DNA of 64,000 bases from an uncultured Bacilli bacterium. GTDB taxonomy: Bacteria; Bacillota_I; Bacilli_A; RF39; UBA660. This document shows, piece after piece, positions 51,446 through 60,298 of the stretch. Each line of letters opens with the position of its first letter. Positions within the stretch are counted from its first letter, which is position 1. The notes below the pieces were generated by a model. The model made no database searches. It had not been told where the DNA came from and saw nothing but the letters and a program-made list of their open reading frames with translations. The DNA lies in contig CAKPTA010000002.1 of NCBI GenBank assembly GCA_934190785.1, positions 172,570-236,569 on the forward strand, given 5' to 3'. Position numbers and translations under genes: made by a program.

Positions 51446-52672
51446 ATGAGAGCTATTGTTTTATCAGGTGGTGGATCTAAGGGTGCTTACCAAATAGGTG
51501 TTTGGAAAGCTATTCGTAAACTTCATATAAAGTATGATATTGTAACTGGTACTTCTGTTGGAGCACTTAATGCAACGCTTATGGTACAAAGAGATTATGT
51601 AAAAGCAATGATGCTTTGGTATAATCTTAATTCGTCAATGGTTTATGGTAATGATGTAGAAATAAATGAAAATAAAGATTTTGTTAAATATGCGAAAGAT
51701 ATTATCAAAGATGGTGGTATGAAAGTCGATAGTCTTTCACGTACCATTGATAAGTATGTTAATGTAAAAAAAGTTTATTCTTCACCTATAAACTTTGGGA
51801 TAGTAACTGTTAAATATCCTAGTTTAAAAGCTTTAGAATTACGCAAGGAAGATATTCCAATTTCTAAATTTAAAGATTATTTGTTGGCTTCGGCGTCTTG
51901 TTTTCCAGCGTTTCAAAAAAAAGATATTGATGGAGATAAATATATTGATGGTGGTTTTCATGATAATTTACCTATTAATTTGGCAATTAGTCTTGGAGCT
52001 GATGAAGTAATTGCTGTTGATCTTGAAGCTATTGGAAGAAAGCAAAAAGTCAAAAATAAAGATGTTAAAATAACAACAATATCTCCTCGCGGAGATACGG
52101 GGTCTTTTTTAGTTTTTAATCGTATATCAGCTCGAGCTAGTATTGCCCTTGGGTATAATGATACTATGAAAACATTTGGCAAGTTAGATGGGAATGTTTA
52201 TACCTTTAAAAAGGGCTGCCTTCATAGTAATTATCTGAAATATAAAGATATATATTTAAGTAATTTTAATAAGATATTTAGACAAAAAGATGAAGGCTTC
52301 GTAGCCAAATTACTTCAAATATCTGTTTGTAACAAAATCTTAAAAGATGATGATATAAAAGAGGATAAATGGAATGAAATGTTAGAGAAAACGGCTGATA
52401 TATTAGAAATTAATTCTATTAGAATTTATTCTATGTCTAAGTTTCATTATGAGTTATTTTCTTCTTTGGAGAGTATAAGAGATGATTCCGTTAAATCTCT
52501 TGAAGATAATTTATCCAAACATAAGCTTAAGCTTCTATTTAAAGAAAATGTTGCTCTTTTATACATGTATCGTGTTTTACTAGAAGGTGACGTTGATACA
52601 ATATATAATTTAATTTTAATTTATCCTAGAGCTTTTTTAGGTGCATTATATTTATATAGTATTCATAGTTAA
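51446..52672 (+). CDS. Patatin-like phospholipase
   Basis: 408 residues. Patatin domain (about 1-200): oxyanion hole GGGSKGAYQIG, nucleophile elbow GTSVG, and the Asp of the Ser-Asp dyad in DGGFHDNLP. The C-terminal 200 residues are helical and unassigned. It hydrolyses acyl groups from lipids, cytosolic since no signal peptide is seen. Preceded by TATATATGGAGGG; 10 bases before the next gene. Confidence 0.88.
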   Translation: MRAIVLSGGGSKGAYQIGVWKAIRKLHIKYDIVTGTSVGALNATLMVQRDYVKAMMLWYNLNSSMVYGNDVEINENKDFVKYAKDIIKDGGMKVDSLSRTIDKYVNVKKVYSSPINFGIVTVKYPSLKALELRKEDIPISKFKDYLLASASCFPAFQKKDIDGDKYIDGGFHDNLPINLAISLGADEVIAVDLEAIGRKQKVKNKDVKITTISPRGDTGSFLVFNRISARASIALGYNDTMKTFGKLDGNVYTFKKGCLHSNYLKYKDIYLSNFNKIFRQKDEGFVAKLLQISVCNKILKDDDIKEDKWNEMLEKTADILEINSIRIYSMSKFHYELFSSLESIRDDSVKSLEDNLSKHKLKLLFKENVALLYMYRVLLEGDVDTIYNLILIYPRAFLGALYLYSIHS

Positions 52673-52682
52673 TGGTGGTAAT

Positions 52683-53918
52683 ATGAAAAAAAGGTATTTA
52701 GTATTTAGTGTTATAATTATTTTTGTTCTTTTTCATTTCGCATATGTATGGTTATCAAAAGGGAGAGAAGTATTATATGATATAAAAGGTTCTAGTGATA
52801 CTTTTAAAGTAAAGGAAGTATATACTAAAAACTATAAAAATGATTATCCGAATTATTATATTGAAATACAAAGTAAGACAGGATTATTTAATTTAGAAGT
52901 TTCAAATAGTTTTAAAGGTGCAAGTTATATTATAGAAGATATTAAGTATTTTAAAAATGATACATATGAATGTGTTTTACCTATTTTTAATGGTGATAAA
53001 ATACTTAGTGATATATTATGTATTAAGAATAATATGTTATATCATTATAGTGATTTGAAAAATGAAAGTCTAGAACTTGATAAGTTTACATCTTCTTATT
53101 TAACTAATATTCAAAGTAAAACATTAAAAATTAATAATCTAGAGTTATATATGAATAATCTTGATAAAAATAAATATATGGTTGTTACAAATTATCATGG
53201 AATTGATATTATTAACTCAAATAAATTAAAATCGGTTTCATTATTTGAAAATGATGTATATACTCAAAATTTAAAAGCTCAAGTTGGAAAATATTATGTA
53301 GTTGCTGATTATAATGAAGATTATGATTTTCATATTTTCTATCGTGTTGATGTTACTAACAATCGTATCTCTAAAATTATATCTGACGATGCTATATCAC
53401 TTGATTCTTATATTGAAGGTGTTGTTGATGGAAATATCTATTTATTTGATAGAGATGCTAAAAAACAGTATAAAATTGATGTTTTTAATAAAAGTGTAAC
53501 TTTATCTGGTAATACTAAAAAAGGAATTTTATATTATGAAAATGGTAAATTTTCTAATATGAGTGCTTATCAAGCCTTACAAAAAGATATTATGTTTAAA
53601 ATATATAAGGAAGATAAAACTGATAATGAGTTGTTAGTTCAAGTTGGTAATAAGTATTCTGGATATATATATAAGTATAATTCGCTTGAAGATGGTAACT
53701 ATAATGTATCTAGTATGCATGTTCAAAATCAAAAGGTAGAGCTTAATGCTTTTAATTTAGCTAATTGTGACAGAATTTTTTATACTAAAAGTGGCCTATA
53801 TTATATTGATGATGACATTCTTTATTATTATAATCCAATGTATGGCAAATCTAATTTAATTAAAAATAATGAATGGAAATTTAATTCGTCTCTTAATGTT
53901 TATATATATGAAAAGTAA
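52683..53918 (+). CDS. Membrane-anchored extracytoplasmic protein of unknown function
   Basis: 411 residues: N-terminal membrane anchor (about 5-24, LVFSVIIIFVLFHFAYVW), then a long beta-rich region with repeated Tyr/Asp-containing strands, which may form a propeller (inference). No enzyme motifs. Start ATG 52683 behind GGTGGT, ten bases after the patatin gene, so both are co-transcribed. Confidence 0.7.
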   Translation: MKKRYLVFSVIIIFVLFHFAYVWLSKGREVLYDIKGSSDTFKVKEVYTKNYKNDYPNYYIEIQSKTGLFNLEVSNSFKGASYIIEDIKYFKNDTYECVLPIFNGDKILSDILCIKNNMLYHYSDLKNESLELDKFTSSYLTNIQSKTLKINNLELYMNNLDKNKYMVVTNYHGIDIINSNKLKSVSLFENDVYTQNLKAQVGKYYVVADYNEDYDFHIFYRVDVTNNRISKIISDDAISLDSYIEGVVDGNIYLFDRDAKKQYKIDVFNKSVTLSGNTKKGILYYENGKFSNMSAYQALQKDIMFKIYKEDKTDNELLVQVGNKYSGYIYKYNSLEDGNYNVSSMHVQNQKVELNAFNLANCDRIFYTKSGLYYIDDDILYYYNPMYGKSNLIKNNEWKFNSSLNVYIYEK

Positions 53919-53963
53919 GCACTTATAGGTTTTAGTTTCATATATTATATTGGGGTGAAATTA

Positions 53964-54419
53964 ATGTATAGTATATATAAAGTTGAAAATGGCGAAAGTA
54001 TTTCTTCAATTGCTTCTAAATTTGGTATTGATGAGAATACATTAAAACAGTTAAATGGAATAACAAATTCAACAACTATTTATCCGGGTTCTTATTTACT
54101 TGTGCCAAGAAAAGAGACAATTACAGAAAATGATTCATATAACACTTATATTGTAAAACCAGGTGATAATGTTTATGCAATTGCACAATCTTTTGGAATT
54201 CCATATGAAACATTACTTAAAATTAATGGTTTAAATGAACAAGAATATATTTATCCAAATCAACAACTTTTAATTCCAAAACAAAATTCTAATATGTATA
54301 TGACTACTGGCAATGAAACTATTCAAAGCTTATATGAAAGGTATAGAAATAATTGGGAAGATTTTTTAAATAGAAATCAAGGTATTTATCTAGCATCTGA
54401 CCAAATAATTCAAGAATAA
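53964..54419 (+). CDS. LysM-domain protein (two LysM plus a partial third)
   Basis: 151 residues: LysM 1 (YKVENGESISSIASKFG ... YPGSYLLVP), LysM 2 (YIVKPGDNVYAIAQSFG ... YPNQQLLIP) and a degenerate third near the C-terminus. No signal peptide, as in spore-coat LysM proteins such as SafA or YaaH-type proteins; that comparison is only suggestive. GGGGTGA ribosome site at 53952; start ATG 53964. Confidence 0.82.
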   Translation: MYSIYKVENGESISSIASKFGIDENTLKQLNGITNSTTIYPGSYLLVPRKETITENDSYNTYIVKPGDNVYAIAQSFGIPYETLLKINGLNEQEYIYPNQQLLIPKQNSNMYMTTGNETIQSLYERYRNNWEDFLNRNQGIYLASDQIIQE

Positions 54420-54449
54420 TAAAAAAAGGTTTTTCAAATCTTTTTTTTT
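54420..54449 (+). terminator. Terminator after the LysM gene
   Basis: AAAAAGGTTT/AAATCTTTTT stem (one G-U pair) around TTC, then T-run. Confidence 0.8.
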
Positions 54450-54492
54450 GTTCATTTCTAGTATATAATATTTATATGATATGGAGGTAATT

Positions 54493-54903
54493 ATGAAATA
54501 TATAAAAATTTTATTTGTAGCAATTGCTCTAATGTTTGCTACAGGTTGTGGTAATAAAGTAACAACATATAAACAAATTGATTATAATACTTATACTAGT
54601 TTAAAAAATGCTAAAGAAAGTTATATTTTGTATTTAGGTTCTAGTAGTTGTAGTCATTGTCAAAATTTTAAGCCTGTTTTAGAGAGTATTATTAAGGATT
54701 ATCAATTAGATATATCATATATCGATATATCAACATTAACAGAAAAAGAATATGCAGTAGTTCAAAATGACACTAAATTGCAAGGAACTCCTACAATTGT
54801 ATTTATAGAAGATGGAGTTGTTAAAACGAGTCCTAAAATCGTTGGAGAAGTTGGATATAATACAGCTTTAAATTCTTTTAAAGAAAGTGGATATATTAAA
54901 TAG
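54493..54903 (+). CDS. Thioredoxin-like lipoprotein
   Basis: 136 residues. Signal peptide with lipobox ATGC (about residues 16-19), then a thioredoxin fold with SSSCSHCQNF (CxxC redox pair) and GTPTIVFIEDG containing the cis-Pro. It should reduce or isomerise disulfides at the outer membrane face, e.g. of pilin-like or coat proteins (inference). Start ATG 54493 behind TGGAGG. The AAA+ gene starts 8 bases later. Confidence 0.83.
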   Translation: MKYIKILFVAIALMFATGCGNKVTTYKQIDYNTYTSLKNAKESYILYLGSSSCSHCQNFKPVLESIIKDYQLDISYIDISTLTEKEYAVVQNDTKLQGTPTIVFIEDGVVKTSPKIVGEVGYNTALNSFKESGYIK

Positions 54904-54911
54904 GTGAATTT

Positions 54912-55895
54912 ATGGATGATAATATGGAAACATTAAATTTAGATAATGAAGTTAGTATTATTGATTTATATGGGGATGATTTAACGGAAAAAGAATATGT
55001 TACTAATCCCGCTATTGCTCGTGATGAAGAGATAAAAAAATTAATTCTTGTTTTACTTACTCCAGATAAATCTGGATTGTTAATAGGAAAACCAGGAATT
55101 GGTAAAACTGCGATTGTAGAAGGATTAGCTTATCGTATTCAGCATCATCAAATTCCTAATGTTTTAGAAGGATATCATATTATTAAAATGCCATCAACAT
55201 CTTTGATTGGTACAATATCTGATGGTACTAAGGATAGATTTGTAATTGAACTATTAGTTCAGGAATTAAAAAAGAAATCTAAAATAATTCTTTTTATAGA
55301 TGAAATTCATACATTAATGGGTGGAAATGGTGGAAGTCCGATGGATTTAGCCAATATGTTAAAGCCTGCTCTAGATAGAGGGGATATAAAGGTAATTGGT
55401 GCTACAACGACAGATGAGTACAATACATATGTAATTCGTGATAGAGCGTTTTTGAGACGTTTTGAGAGAATTGATATTTTGGAACCTAGTGAAGCGACGA
55501 CGGTTGATATTTTATTTGGTTCGTTACCTAGAATGGAAAAACAAACTGGAATTCGTATGAAATATAATGATTATGTAAATCGTTTGCTTTTGGAATCAAT
55601 TGTTAAAGCAACATCAGAATTTAAAAGAGTTTATGGGTTATCAGCGATGTATCCTGATATTGCTTTTTCTGTTTTATCAGGAGCATTTTCTAATGCACTT
55701 TTTGACAATAAAAAAGCAGTTGATGTTTTAGATGTGTATAACGCTATTAGAACAAGTAAAAGAATTTATCCAGATAGTATTGTAAAAGAACTCAGTGCTT
55801 TTCGTGAAAAATTTAAAGACTTTTGTACTGAAGAAGGAATTGAACTACCAATTGTAACGATTAATGACATAGAGCCATTGTATGAAATTTCTTAA
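54912..55895 (+). CDS. Single-domain AAA+ ATPase related to Clp D1
   Basis: 327 residues. One AAA+ module like the first ATPase domain of ClpC/ClpB: Walker A GKPGIGKT (59-66), Walker B LFIDEIH (D130, E131), sensor IGATTTDEYN, and arginines in FLRRFERI. The N domain, middle domain and D2 of Clp proteins are missing, so it is not a full disaggregase or ClpP partner. It may be a remodelling ATPase of its own. Its end lies 13 bases before the next gene, whose ribosome site it contains. Confidence 0.8.
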   Translation: MDDNMETLNLDNEVSIIDLYGDDLTEKEYVTNPAIARDEEIKKLILVLLTPDKSGLLIGKPGIGKTAIVEGLAYRIQHHQIPNVLEGYHIIKMPSTSLIGTISDGTKDRFVIELLVQELKKKSKIILFIDEIHTLMGGNGGSPMDLANMLKPALDRGDIKVIGATTTDEYNTYVIRDRAFLRRFERIDILEPSEATTVDILFGSLPRMEKQTGIRMKYNDYVNRLLLESIVKATSEFKRVYGLSAMYPDIAFSVLSGAFSNALFDNKKAVDVLDVYNAIRTSKRIYPDSIVKELSAFREKFKDFCTEEGIELPIVTINDIEPLYEIS

Positions 55896-55908
55896 AGGAG
55901 ATGAGTAT

Positions 55909-56418
55909 ATGAAAAAAATACCTATAATTAATTATGTTAAAGTTACGCTTTTAGTTGTTTTTACTTTTTTGTTATGTATAGTAGTGGCAAATAATTATAA
56001 AAATAAGAAAGCTTATCAGCTTGAAAATGAACATATAAATAGCTTTCTTTTAAATGTTAAAATTGATGAGTTATCGAGTTATTTAACTGAAAATCATGAT
56101 GGATATATTTATATGGCTCCAAGCGTAGATGAAACTTTAGGCAAGTTTGAAATGAAATTAAAAAAATATATCACCGAAAATGAACTTGAACGAAATTTTG
56201 TTTATTTGGATAGCAGCAATTTTAGTAATGATATGTATAGTAATATTACAAATAACTTTAGTGATGAACTTAAACGTAGAGTTTTAATTGTACCTGAGTG
56301 TGCTAACGTATTTTTTGTTAGAAATGGAAAAATTGAAAATATAATGTATTCTGAAAAAAAATCAATAACAATTGATGACGTAAAATCTTTTATTTCTGAT
56401 AATCAGGTGGAAGCATGA
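55909..56418 (+). CDS. Membrane-anchored thioredoxin-like protein without cysteine pair
   Basis: 169 residues: N-terminal membrane helix (about 8-27), then a soluble domain whose order of elements (NFVYLDSSNF ... ANVFFVRNGKIENIMYSEK ... DDVKSFI) resembles a thioredoxin fold lacking CxxC. Function unknown. Start ATG 55909 behind AAAGGAGATGAG; overlaps trmL by 4 bases. Confidence 0.6.
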   Translation: MKKIPIINYVKVTLLVVFTFLLCIVVANNYKNKKAYQLENEHINSFLLNVKIDELSSYLTENHDGYIYMAPSVDETLGKFEMKLKKYITENELERNFVYLDSSNFSNDMYSNITNNFSDELKRRVLIVPECANVFFVRNGKIENIMYSEKKSITIDDVKSFISDNQVEA

Positions 56419-56921
56419 TAAATATTGTATTATATGAACCTGAAATACCAGGTAATACAGGTAATATTATGAGAACATGTGCAGGAACAGGAGCCCATCT
56501 TCATTTAATTAAACCACTTGGATTTTCTCTTGAAGATAAGTATATCAAGCGATCAGGTGTTAATTATATTGAACATTGTAATTATACTGTATATGAAAAT
56601 TATGATGAATTTTTAGAAAAGAATCATGGAGTTTTCTATTATTTGACAAGATATGGAAGAAAACCACATACTTCTTTTGATTATAGTGATACTAACAGTA
56701 ATATTTATTTGGTTTTTGGAAAAGAAAGTACAGGTATTCCTAAGGAAATTTTAGCAAATGATTTAGATCATTGTTTAAGAATACCTATGAATGATAATAT
56801 TAGAGCTCTAAACTTATCTAATTCTGTTGCAATTGTACTTTATGAAGTTTTAAGACAACAAAATTATCCTAATCTTTTATTTGAAGAACCATTTAAAGGA
56901 GCAGATTATTTAGAAAAATAA
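56415..56921 (+). CDS. trmL: tRNA (cytidine(34)-2'-O)-methyltransferase
   Basis: 168 residues, SPOUT fold: NIVLYEPEIPGNTGNIMRTC at the N-terminus, FGKESTGIP and IPMNDNIRALNLSNSVAI forming the knotted SAM site. It methylates the ribose of the wobble base in tRNA-Leu isoacceptors. Coupled (ATGA) to the preceding gene. Confidence 0.93.
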   Translation: MINIVLYEPEIPGNTGNIMRTCAGTGAHLHLIKPLGFSLEDKYIKRSGVNYIEHCNYTVYENYDEFLEKNHGVFYYLTRYGRKPHTSFDYSDTNSNIYLVFGKESTGIPKEILANDLDHCLRIPMNDNIRALNLSNSVAIVLYEVLRQQNYPNLLFEEPFKGADYLEK

Positions 56922-56977
56922 AAGTTGTAAAAAATTTAATTTAATGTTATGATATTAGAGAATAGGAGGGTGCTAGT

Positions 56978-57703
56978 ATGGAAGGATTTTATATAGAAGA
57001 CTATATATGGCTTATAGTATTAGGTGTTTTTTTACTATTTGTGATTATAGGATTTGTAGCAGATAAAACTGGGTTAGCAAGAAAAACTTTTGGAAAAGTA
57101 CCAAGTAGTGATAGAAAAAAAGAGAAAAAGTCAAAAAAGGAAGTAAAAGAAAAACAAGATGATGTGGTTGAAAATCAATCATCAATAGAGAATGCTGAAA
57201 GTGATAGTTTGGGTATGCCTATGATTGATACGTTAACTTCAAATGAAGCATTATCTGATAATTCTATAAATCAAGACTTATATTTATCAGATGACAGTAA
57301 TTTAACGGAAAATAGTTTTGGTGATAATTCAGTAATTGATGCTGACAGTGTTGATAATAGTGATAATTCTAGTACTTCTGATGAATTAAATATGAATTTA
57401 GGAGAAGGAAATGGAGAAATCTATTTGAATCAAGATGATAGTACTGATGATGTTCCTGATAATTTAAATCCAGAATTGACTGTTTCGAATGATGAGGATT
57501 TATATCAACCAATGGGAAATATTTCTTTTGATAAAGATAAAAATTCTGCTGAAGCTGAAACCTCAGAAATAGAAGAAGAACCATCACAGGATGATGATGT
57601 ATGGAAACTTGATGATAAGAAAGAAACAGAAGAAGAAAATCTCCCTCTTCCTGATTTAGAGGATGTTAGTACAAATGCTGATGAAGATGTTTGGAAATTC
57701 TAA
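56978..57703 (+). CDS. Acidic membrane-anchored protein of unknown function
   Basis: 241 residues: one transmembrane helix (about 9-28, YIWLIVLGVFLLFVIIGFVA), a basic stretch (KKEKKSKKEVKEK) and then a long, disordered tail rich in Asp, Asn, Ser and Glu, with the repeated motif DDVWKL/EDVWKF near the end. The layout suggests a cytoplasmic tail that binds partners by short motifs. No family recognised. Behind AGGAGGG. Confidence 0.7.
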   Translation: MEGFYIEDYIWLIVLGVFLLFVIIGFVADKTGLARKTFGKVPSSDRKKEKKSKKEVKEKQDDVVENQSSIENAESDSLGMPMIDTLTSNEALSDNSINQDLYLSDDSNLTENSFGDNSVIDADSVDNSDNSSTSDELNMNLGEGNGEIYLNQDDSTDDVPDNLNPELTVSNDEDLYQPMGNISFDKDKNSAEAETSEIEEEPSQDDDVWKLDDKKETEEENLPLPDLEDVSTNADEDVWKF

Positions 57704-57714
57704 CATCTTTTTTT
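57684..57714 (+). terminator. Terminator overlapping the end of the acidic protein gene
   Basis: AAGATGTT/AACATCTT stem (57684-57691 with 57702-57709), then T-run. Confidence 0.82.
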
Positions 57715-57754
57715 GTGAAATTTTTCTCTCACTATTTAATTTAAATAGATGATG

Positions 57755-57763
57755 TGATATAAT
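57755..57763 (+). promoter_or_regulatory. Extended -10 promoter of cdaA-cdaR
   Basis: TGATATAAT (57755-57763) 30 bases before the cdaA ATG; no strong -35. Confidence 0.55.
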
Positions 57764-57793
57764 TTATAATACGTGAGGATATGGAGGTATAAT

Positions 57794-58624
57794 ATGACTT
57801 TTGATAGTATTGCAAGCACATTTACAAAATTAATTGATGTTTTACTTGTTTGGTGTGCATTATATTTTATTTTGAAGAATTTAAGAAAAAATGTAAAAAT
57901 GGTTCTTTTATTTAAAGGAATTCTTATAATTATCGTTATAAAAATAATTAGCGACTGGTTAAACTTAGTTACAATTGGTTATTTACTTGATTATGTTTTA
58001 ACTTGGGGACCATTAGCTTTAATTGTTATATTCCAACCTGAAATTAGAAATGTTTTGGAACATTTAGGAAGAAGTCAGTTGCTTGGAAGGCACAAAGTTC
58101 TTACAGTTGATGAGCGAGAAAAGATGGTATATGAAATTGCAAATGCAATGGAATATATGAAAAAAGCTCGTATTGGAGCTCTTATGGTTATTGAAAGAGA
58201 TAATAGTTTAAGTGAGTATATTGAAAAATCTAAAAAAGTATATGCTGATATATCAACTGATTTATTAATTTCAATATTCTGGCCAAATAATCCATTACAT
58301 GATGGTGGTGTTATAATTCAAGGTGATAAAATTACTAGTGCAGGTGCAGTTTTTCCAACTAGTGACAATTTAAAAATAAGTAAAAGACTTGGTACACGAC
58401 ATAGAGCTGCTCTTGGTATTTCTGAAACTGGAGACTGTATAGCACTTATTGTTTCTGAAGAAACAGGAAGACTTTCTATTGCTATGAATGGGGAATTAAA
58501 CTACAATTTAACAGTTGATGAGGTAAAATTAATATTATTAGAGGAATTACGCCCTAAAAAGTCAATTTTATTAGATGAAGAGGAAGGAGACGAAAACTTA
58601 GATGAAAATACTAAAAATGATTAA
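57794..58624 (+). CDS. cdaA: Diadenylate cyclase CdaA (c-di-AMP synthase)
   Basis: 276 residues: three N-terminal transmembrane helices (about 12-80), a coiled linker, then a DisA_N domain with catalytic HDGGVII and GTRHRAALGISE. It makes cyclic di-AMP from two ATP, controlling potassium and cell-wall balance. Start ATG 57794 behind TGGAGG. Its end overlaps cdaR by 23 bases, matching the conserved cdaA-cdaR pair; glmM is not next. Confidence 0.95.
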   Translation: MTFDSIASTFTKLIDVLLVWCALYFILKNLRKNVKMVLLFKGILIIIVIKIISDWLNLVTIGYLLDYVLTWGPLALIVIFQPEIRNVLEHLGRSQLLGRHKVLTVDEREKMVYEIANAMEYMKKARIGALMVIERDNSLSEYIEKSKKVYADISTDLLISIFWPNNPLHDGGVIIQGDKITSAGAVFPTSDNLKISKRLGTRHRAALGISETGDCIALIVSEETGRLSIAMNGELNYNLTVDEVKLILLEELRPKKSILLDEEEGDENLDENTKND

Positions 58625-59954
58625 AAATTTCTTTCTAAAAATTTCTTCCTTCATAGATAAAAAAATTGTAGTTCCAATTACTAAACTTGTCTTATTTATA
58701 TCTTCTAAATTTGATAAAAATGGAAGAAAGTTAGAAAATTTATTATCTAGAACTAATACTTTATTGTTTATATCATTAGTTTTAGCTGTGGTAATATTTA
58801 TTATTATAGATCAAAAAATAATTGTTTTTAATGATAATGCGGCTGAGGTTTTAAAGAATCAACCAGTAACAGCAGTTTATAATGAAGAAGCTTATGTTGT
58901 TGAAGGATTACCAGAAACTGTTGATATTACTTTGATAGGTAGTAAGACAGATTTATATATTGCAAAGCAATCATCATCACATGATGTAATGGTTGATTTA
59001 AGTGGTTTAAAGCCAGGAACTCATAAAGTAAATATTACATATAATCAAAATGTAGGTAATATTGATTATATGGTTAACCCAAGTGTCGCAACGGTTATAA
59101 TTTATCAAAAGGTTTCAGAATCAAGAAGTCTTACTTATGATATTTTACACCAAGATTCTCTTGATTCTAAATATGTAATTAAAGGAATTAATTATAGTAC
59201 TGATAAAGTTGTTATCAAGGGTGCTGAACATCAATTAAAAGAAGTAGCTTCTGTAAAAGCTTTGGTTGATATTAATAATTTAGTTAATCAAACAGAAGGA
59301 ACAGTAACAATGAAAGATATTCCACTTAAAGCATATGATAGCGAAGGGAATGTTGTTGATGTAGAGGTTGTTCCATCAAAAATAGATGCTGATATAGAAC
59401 TTGCATCACCAAGTAAAGAAGTTCCTATTAAAGCAATTCCAACAGGAGAGGTTAGTTTTGGACGTGCTATAAGTGCAATTAATGTAAGTGAACCAAGAGT
59501 AACTGTATATGGAGATGAGGAAACTTTAGCTAATTTGAAGTATATTCCAGTTGAAGTAAATGTAAGTGATTTAAAAGAGAATAGGCAATATAAGTTAGAA
59601 TTGAAAAAACCAGTAGGTGTTCGTTCTATGTCTGTTAATAATGTTACTGTAAATGTTGAACTTGATACAGTTACAAATAAAACATTGGATAATGTAGGTA
59701 TTGAGACAAGGAATCTTGGAGATGGATTAAAAGTTCAAGCTGTTGATGCATCATCATCTACTGTTTCTGTAACGCTTAAAGGTGTTGCTTCTGTTGTCGA
59801 TAGTATAACATCTGATGATTTGGTTGCTTATATTGATTTGGATGGATATACAGCGGGAACATATGAAGTTGAAGTAAATGTAGAAGGAAATGATGTTCGT
59901 GTTCAATATGCATCTAAAACTAAAAAAGTAAAAATTAGGATTGTTGAACAATAA
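58602..59954 (+). CDS. cdaR: CdaA regulator CdaR (YbbR-domain protein)
   Basis: 450 residues: N-terminal membrane helix (about 50-70, TLLFISLVLAVVIFIII) and four extracytoplasmic YbbR domains. CdaR binds CdaA and modulates c-di-AMP synthesis. Compared with typical CdaR, the cytoplasmic N-terminal stretch before the helix is long (about 48 residues). Confidence 0.92.
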   Translation: MKILKMIKNFFLKISSFIDKKIVVPITKLVLFISSKFDKNGRKLENLLSRTNTLLFISLVLAVVIFIIIDQKIIVFNDNAAEVLKNQPVTAVYNEEAYVVEGLPETVDITLIGSKTDLYIAKQSSSHDVMVDLSGLKPGTHKVNITYNQNVGNIDYMVNPSVATVIIYQKVSESRSLTYDILHQDSLDSKYVIKGINYSTDKVVIKGAEHQLKEVASVKALVDINNLVNQTEGTVTMKDIPLKAYDSEGNVVDVEVVPSKIDADIELASPSKEVPIKAIPTGEVSFGRAISAINVSEPRVTVYGDEETLANLKYIPVEVNVSDLKENRQYKLELKKPVGVRSMSVNNVTVNVELDTVTNKTLDNVGIETRNLGDGLKVQAVDASSSTVSVTLKGVASVVDSITSDDLVAYIDLDGYTAGTYEVEVNVEGNDVRVQYASKTKKVKIRIVEQ

Positions 59955-59977
59955 AAAAAGAGCGTAGCTCTTTTTAT
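59955..59977. terminator. Bidirectional terminator after cdaR
   Basis: AAAAAGAGC/GCTCTTTTT around GTA, shared by the converging DUF378 gene. Confidence 0.85.
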
Positions 59978-60171
59978 TTTTCAATATGGTTAAATAAAAG
60001 CCCTATATTGATAATTCCACATATACCTACAATAATATATATTATGCGCGCAATTATATACATATTTGCAAAAATTGAGTCGATAATATTAATATCAAAT
60101 ATACCAACAATTCCCCAAACAATAGCGCCAATAATTGTAAATACTAAAGCTATTTTTTGTAAAGTTTCCAT
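59974..60171 (-). CDS. DUF378 family small membrane protein
   Basis: 65 residues with two transmembrane helices: IALVFTIIGAIVWGIVGIF and IIYIIVGICGIINIG, the DUF378 pattern (G-x2-W-G-x2-G-x-F ... Y-x2-V-G). Function unknown. Ribosome site GAAAGGAATG on the minus strand. Confidence 0.82.
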   Translation of the reverse strand: METLQKIALVFTIIGAIVWGIVGIFDINIIDSIFANMYIIARIIYIIVGICGIINIGLLFNHIEK

Positions 60172-60298
60172 AAATTCATTCCTTTCTAATCACTTATATT
60201 TATATTTTTTCACATAATTTTAAATTTATACGTTAAAAAAACATATTTTTACAATATCTTCCATATAATTAGATGAAATTAAAATATGAGGTGAAAGA

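Noticed and set aside
53302..53499. 65-codon frame inside the gene 52683-53918
   Set aside because: Different frame of a long open gene; Ile/Leu/Met-rich shadow.
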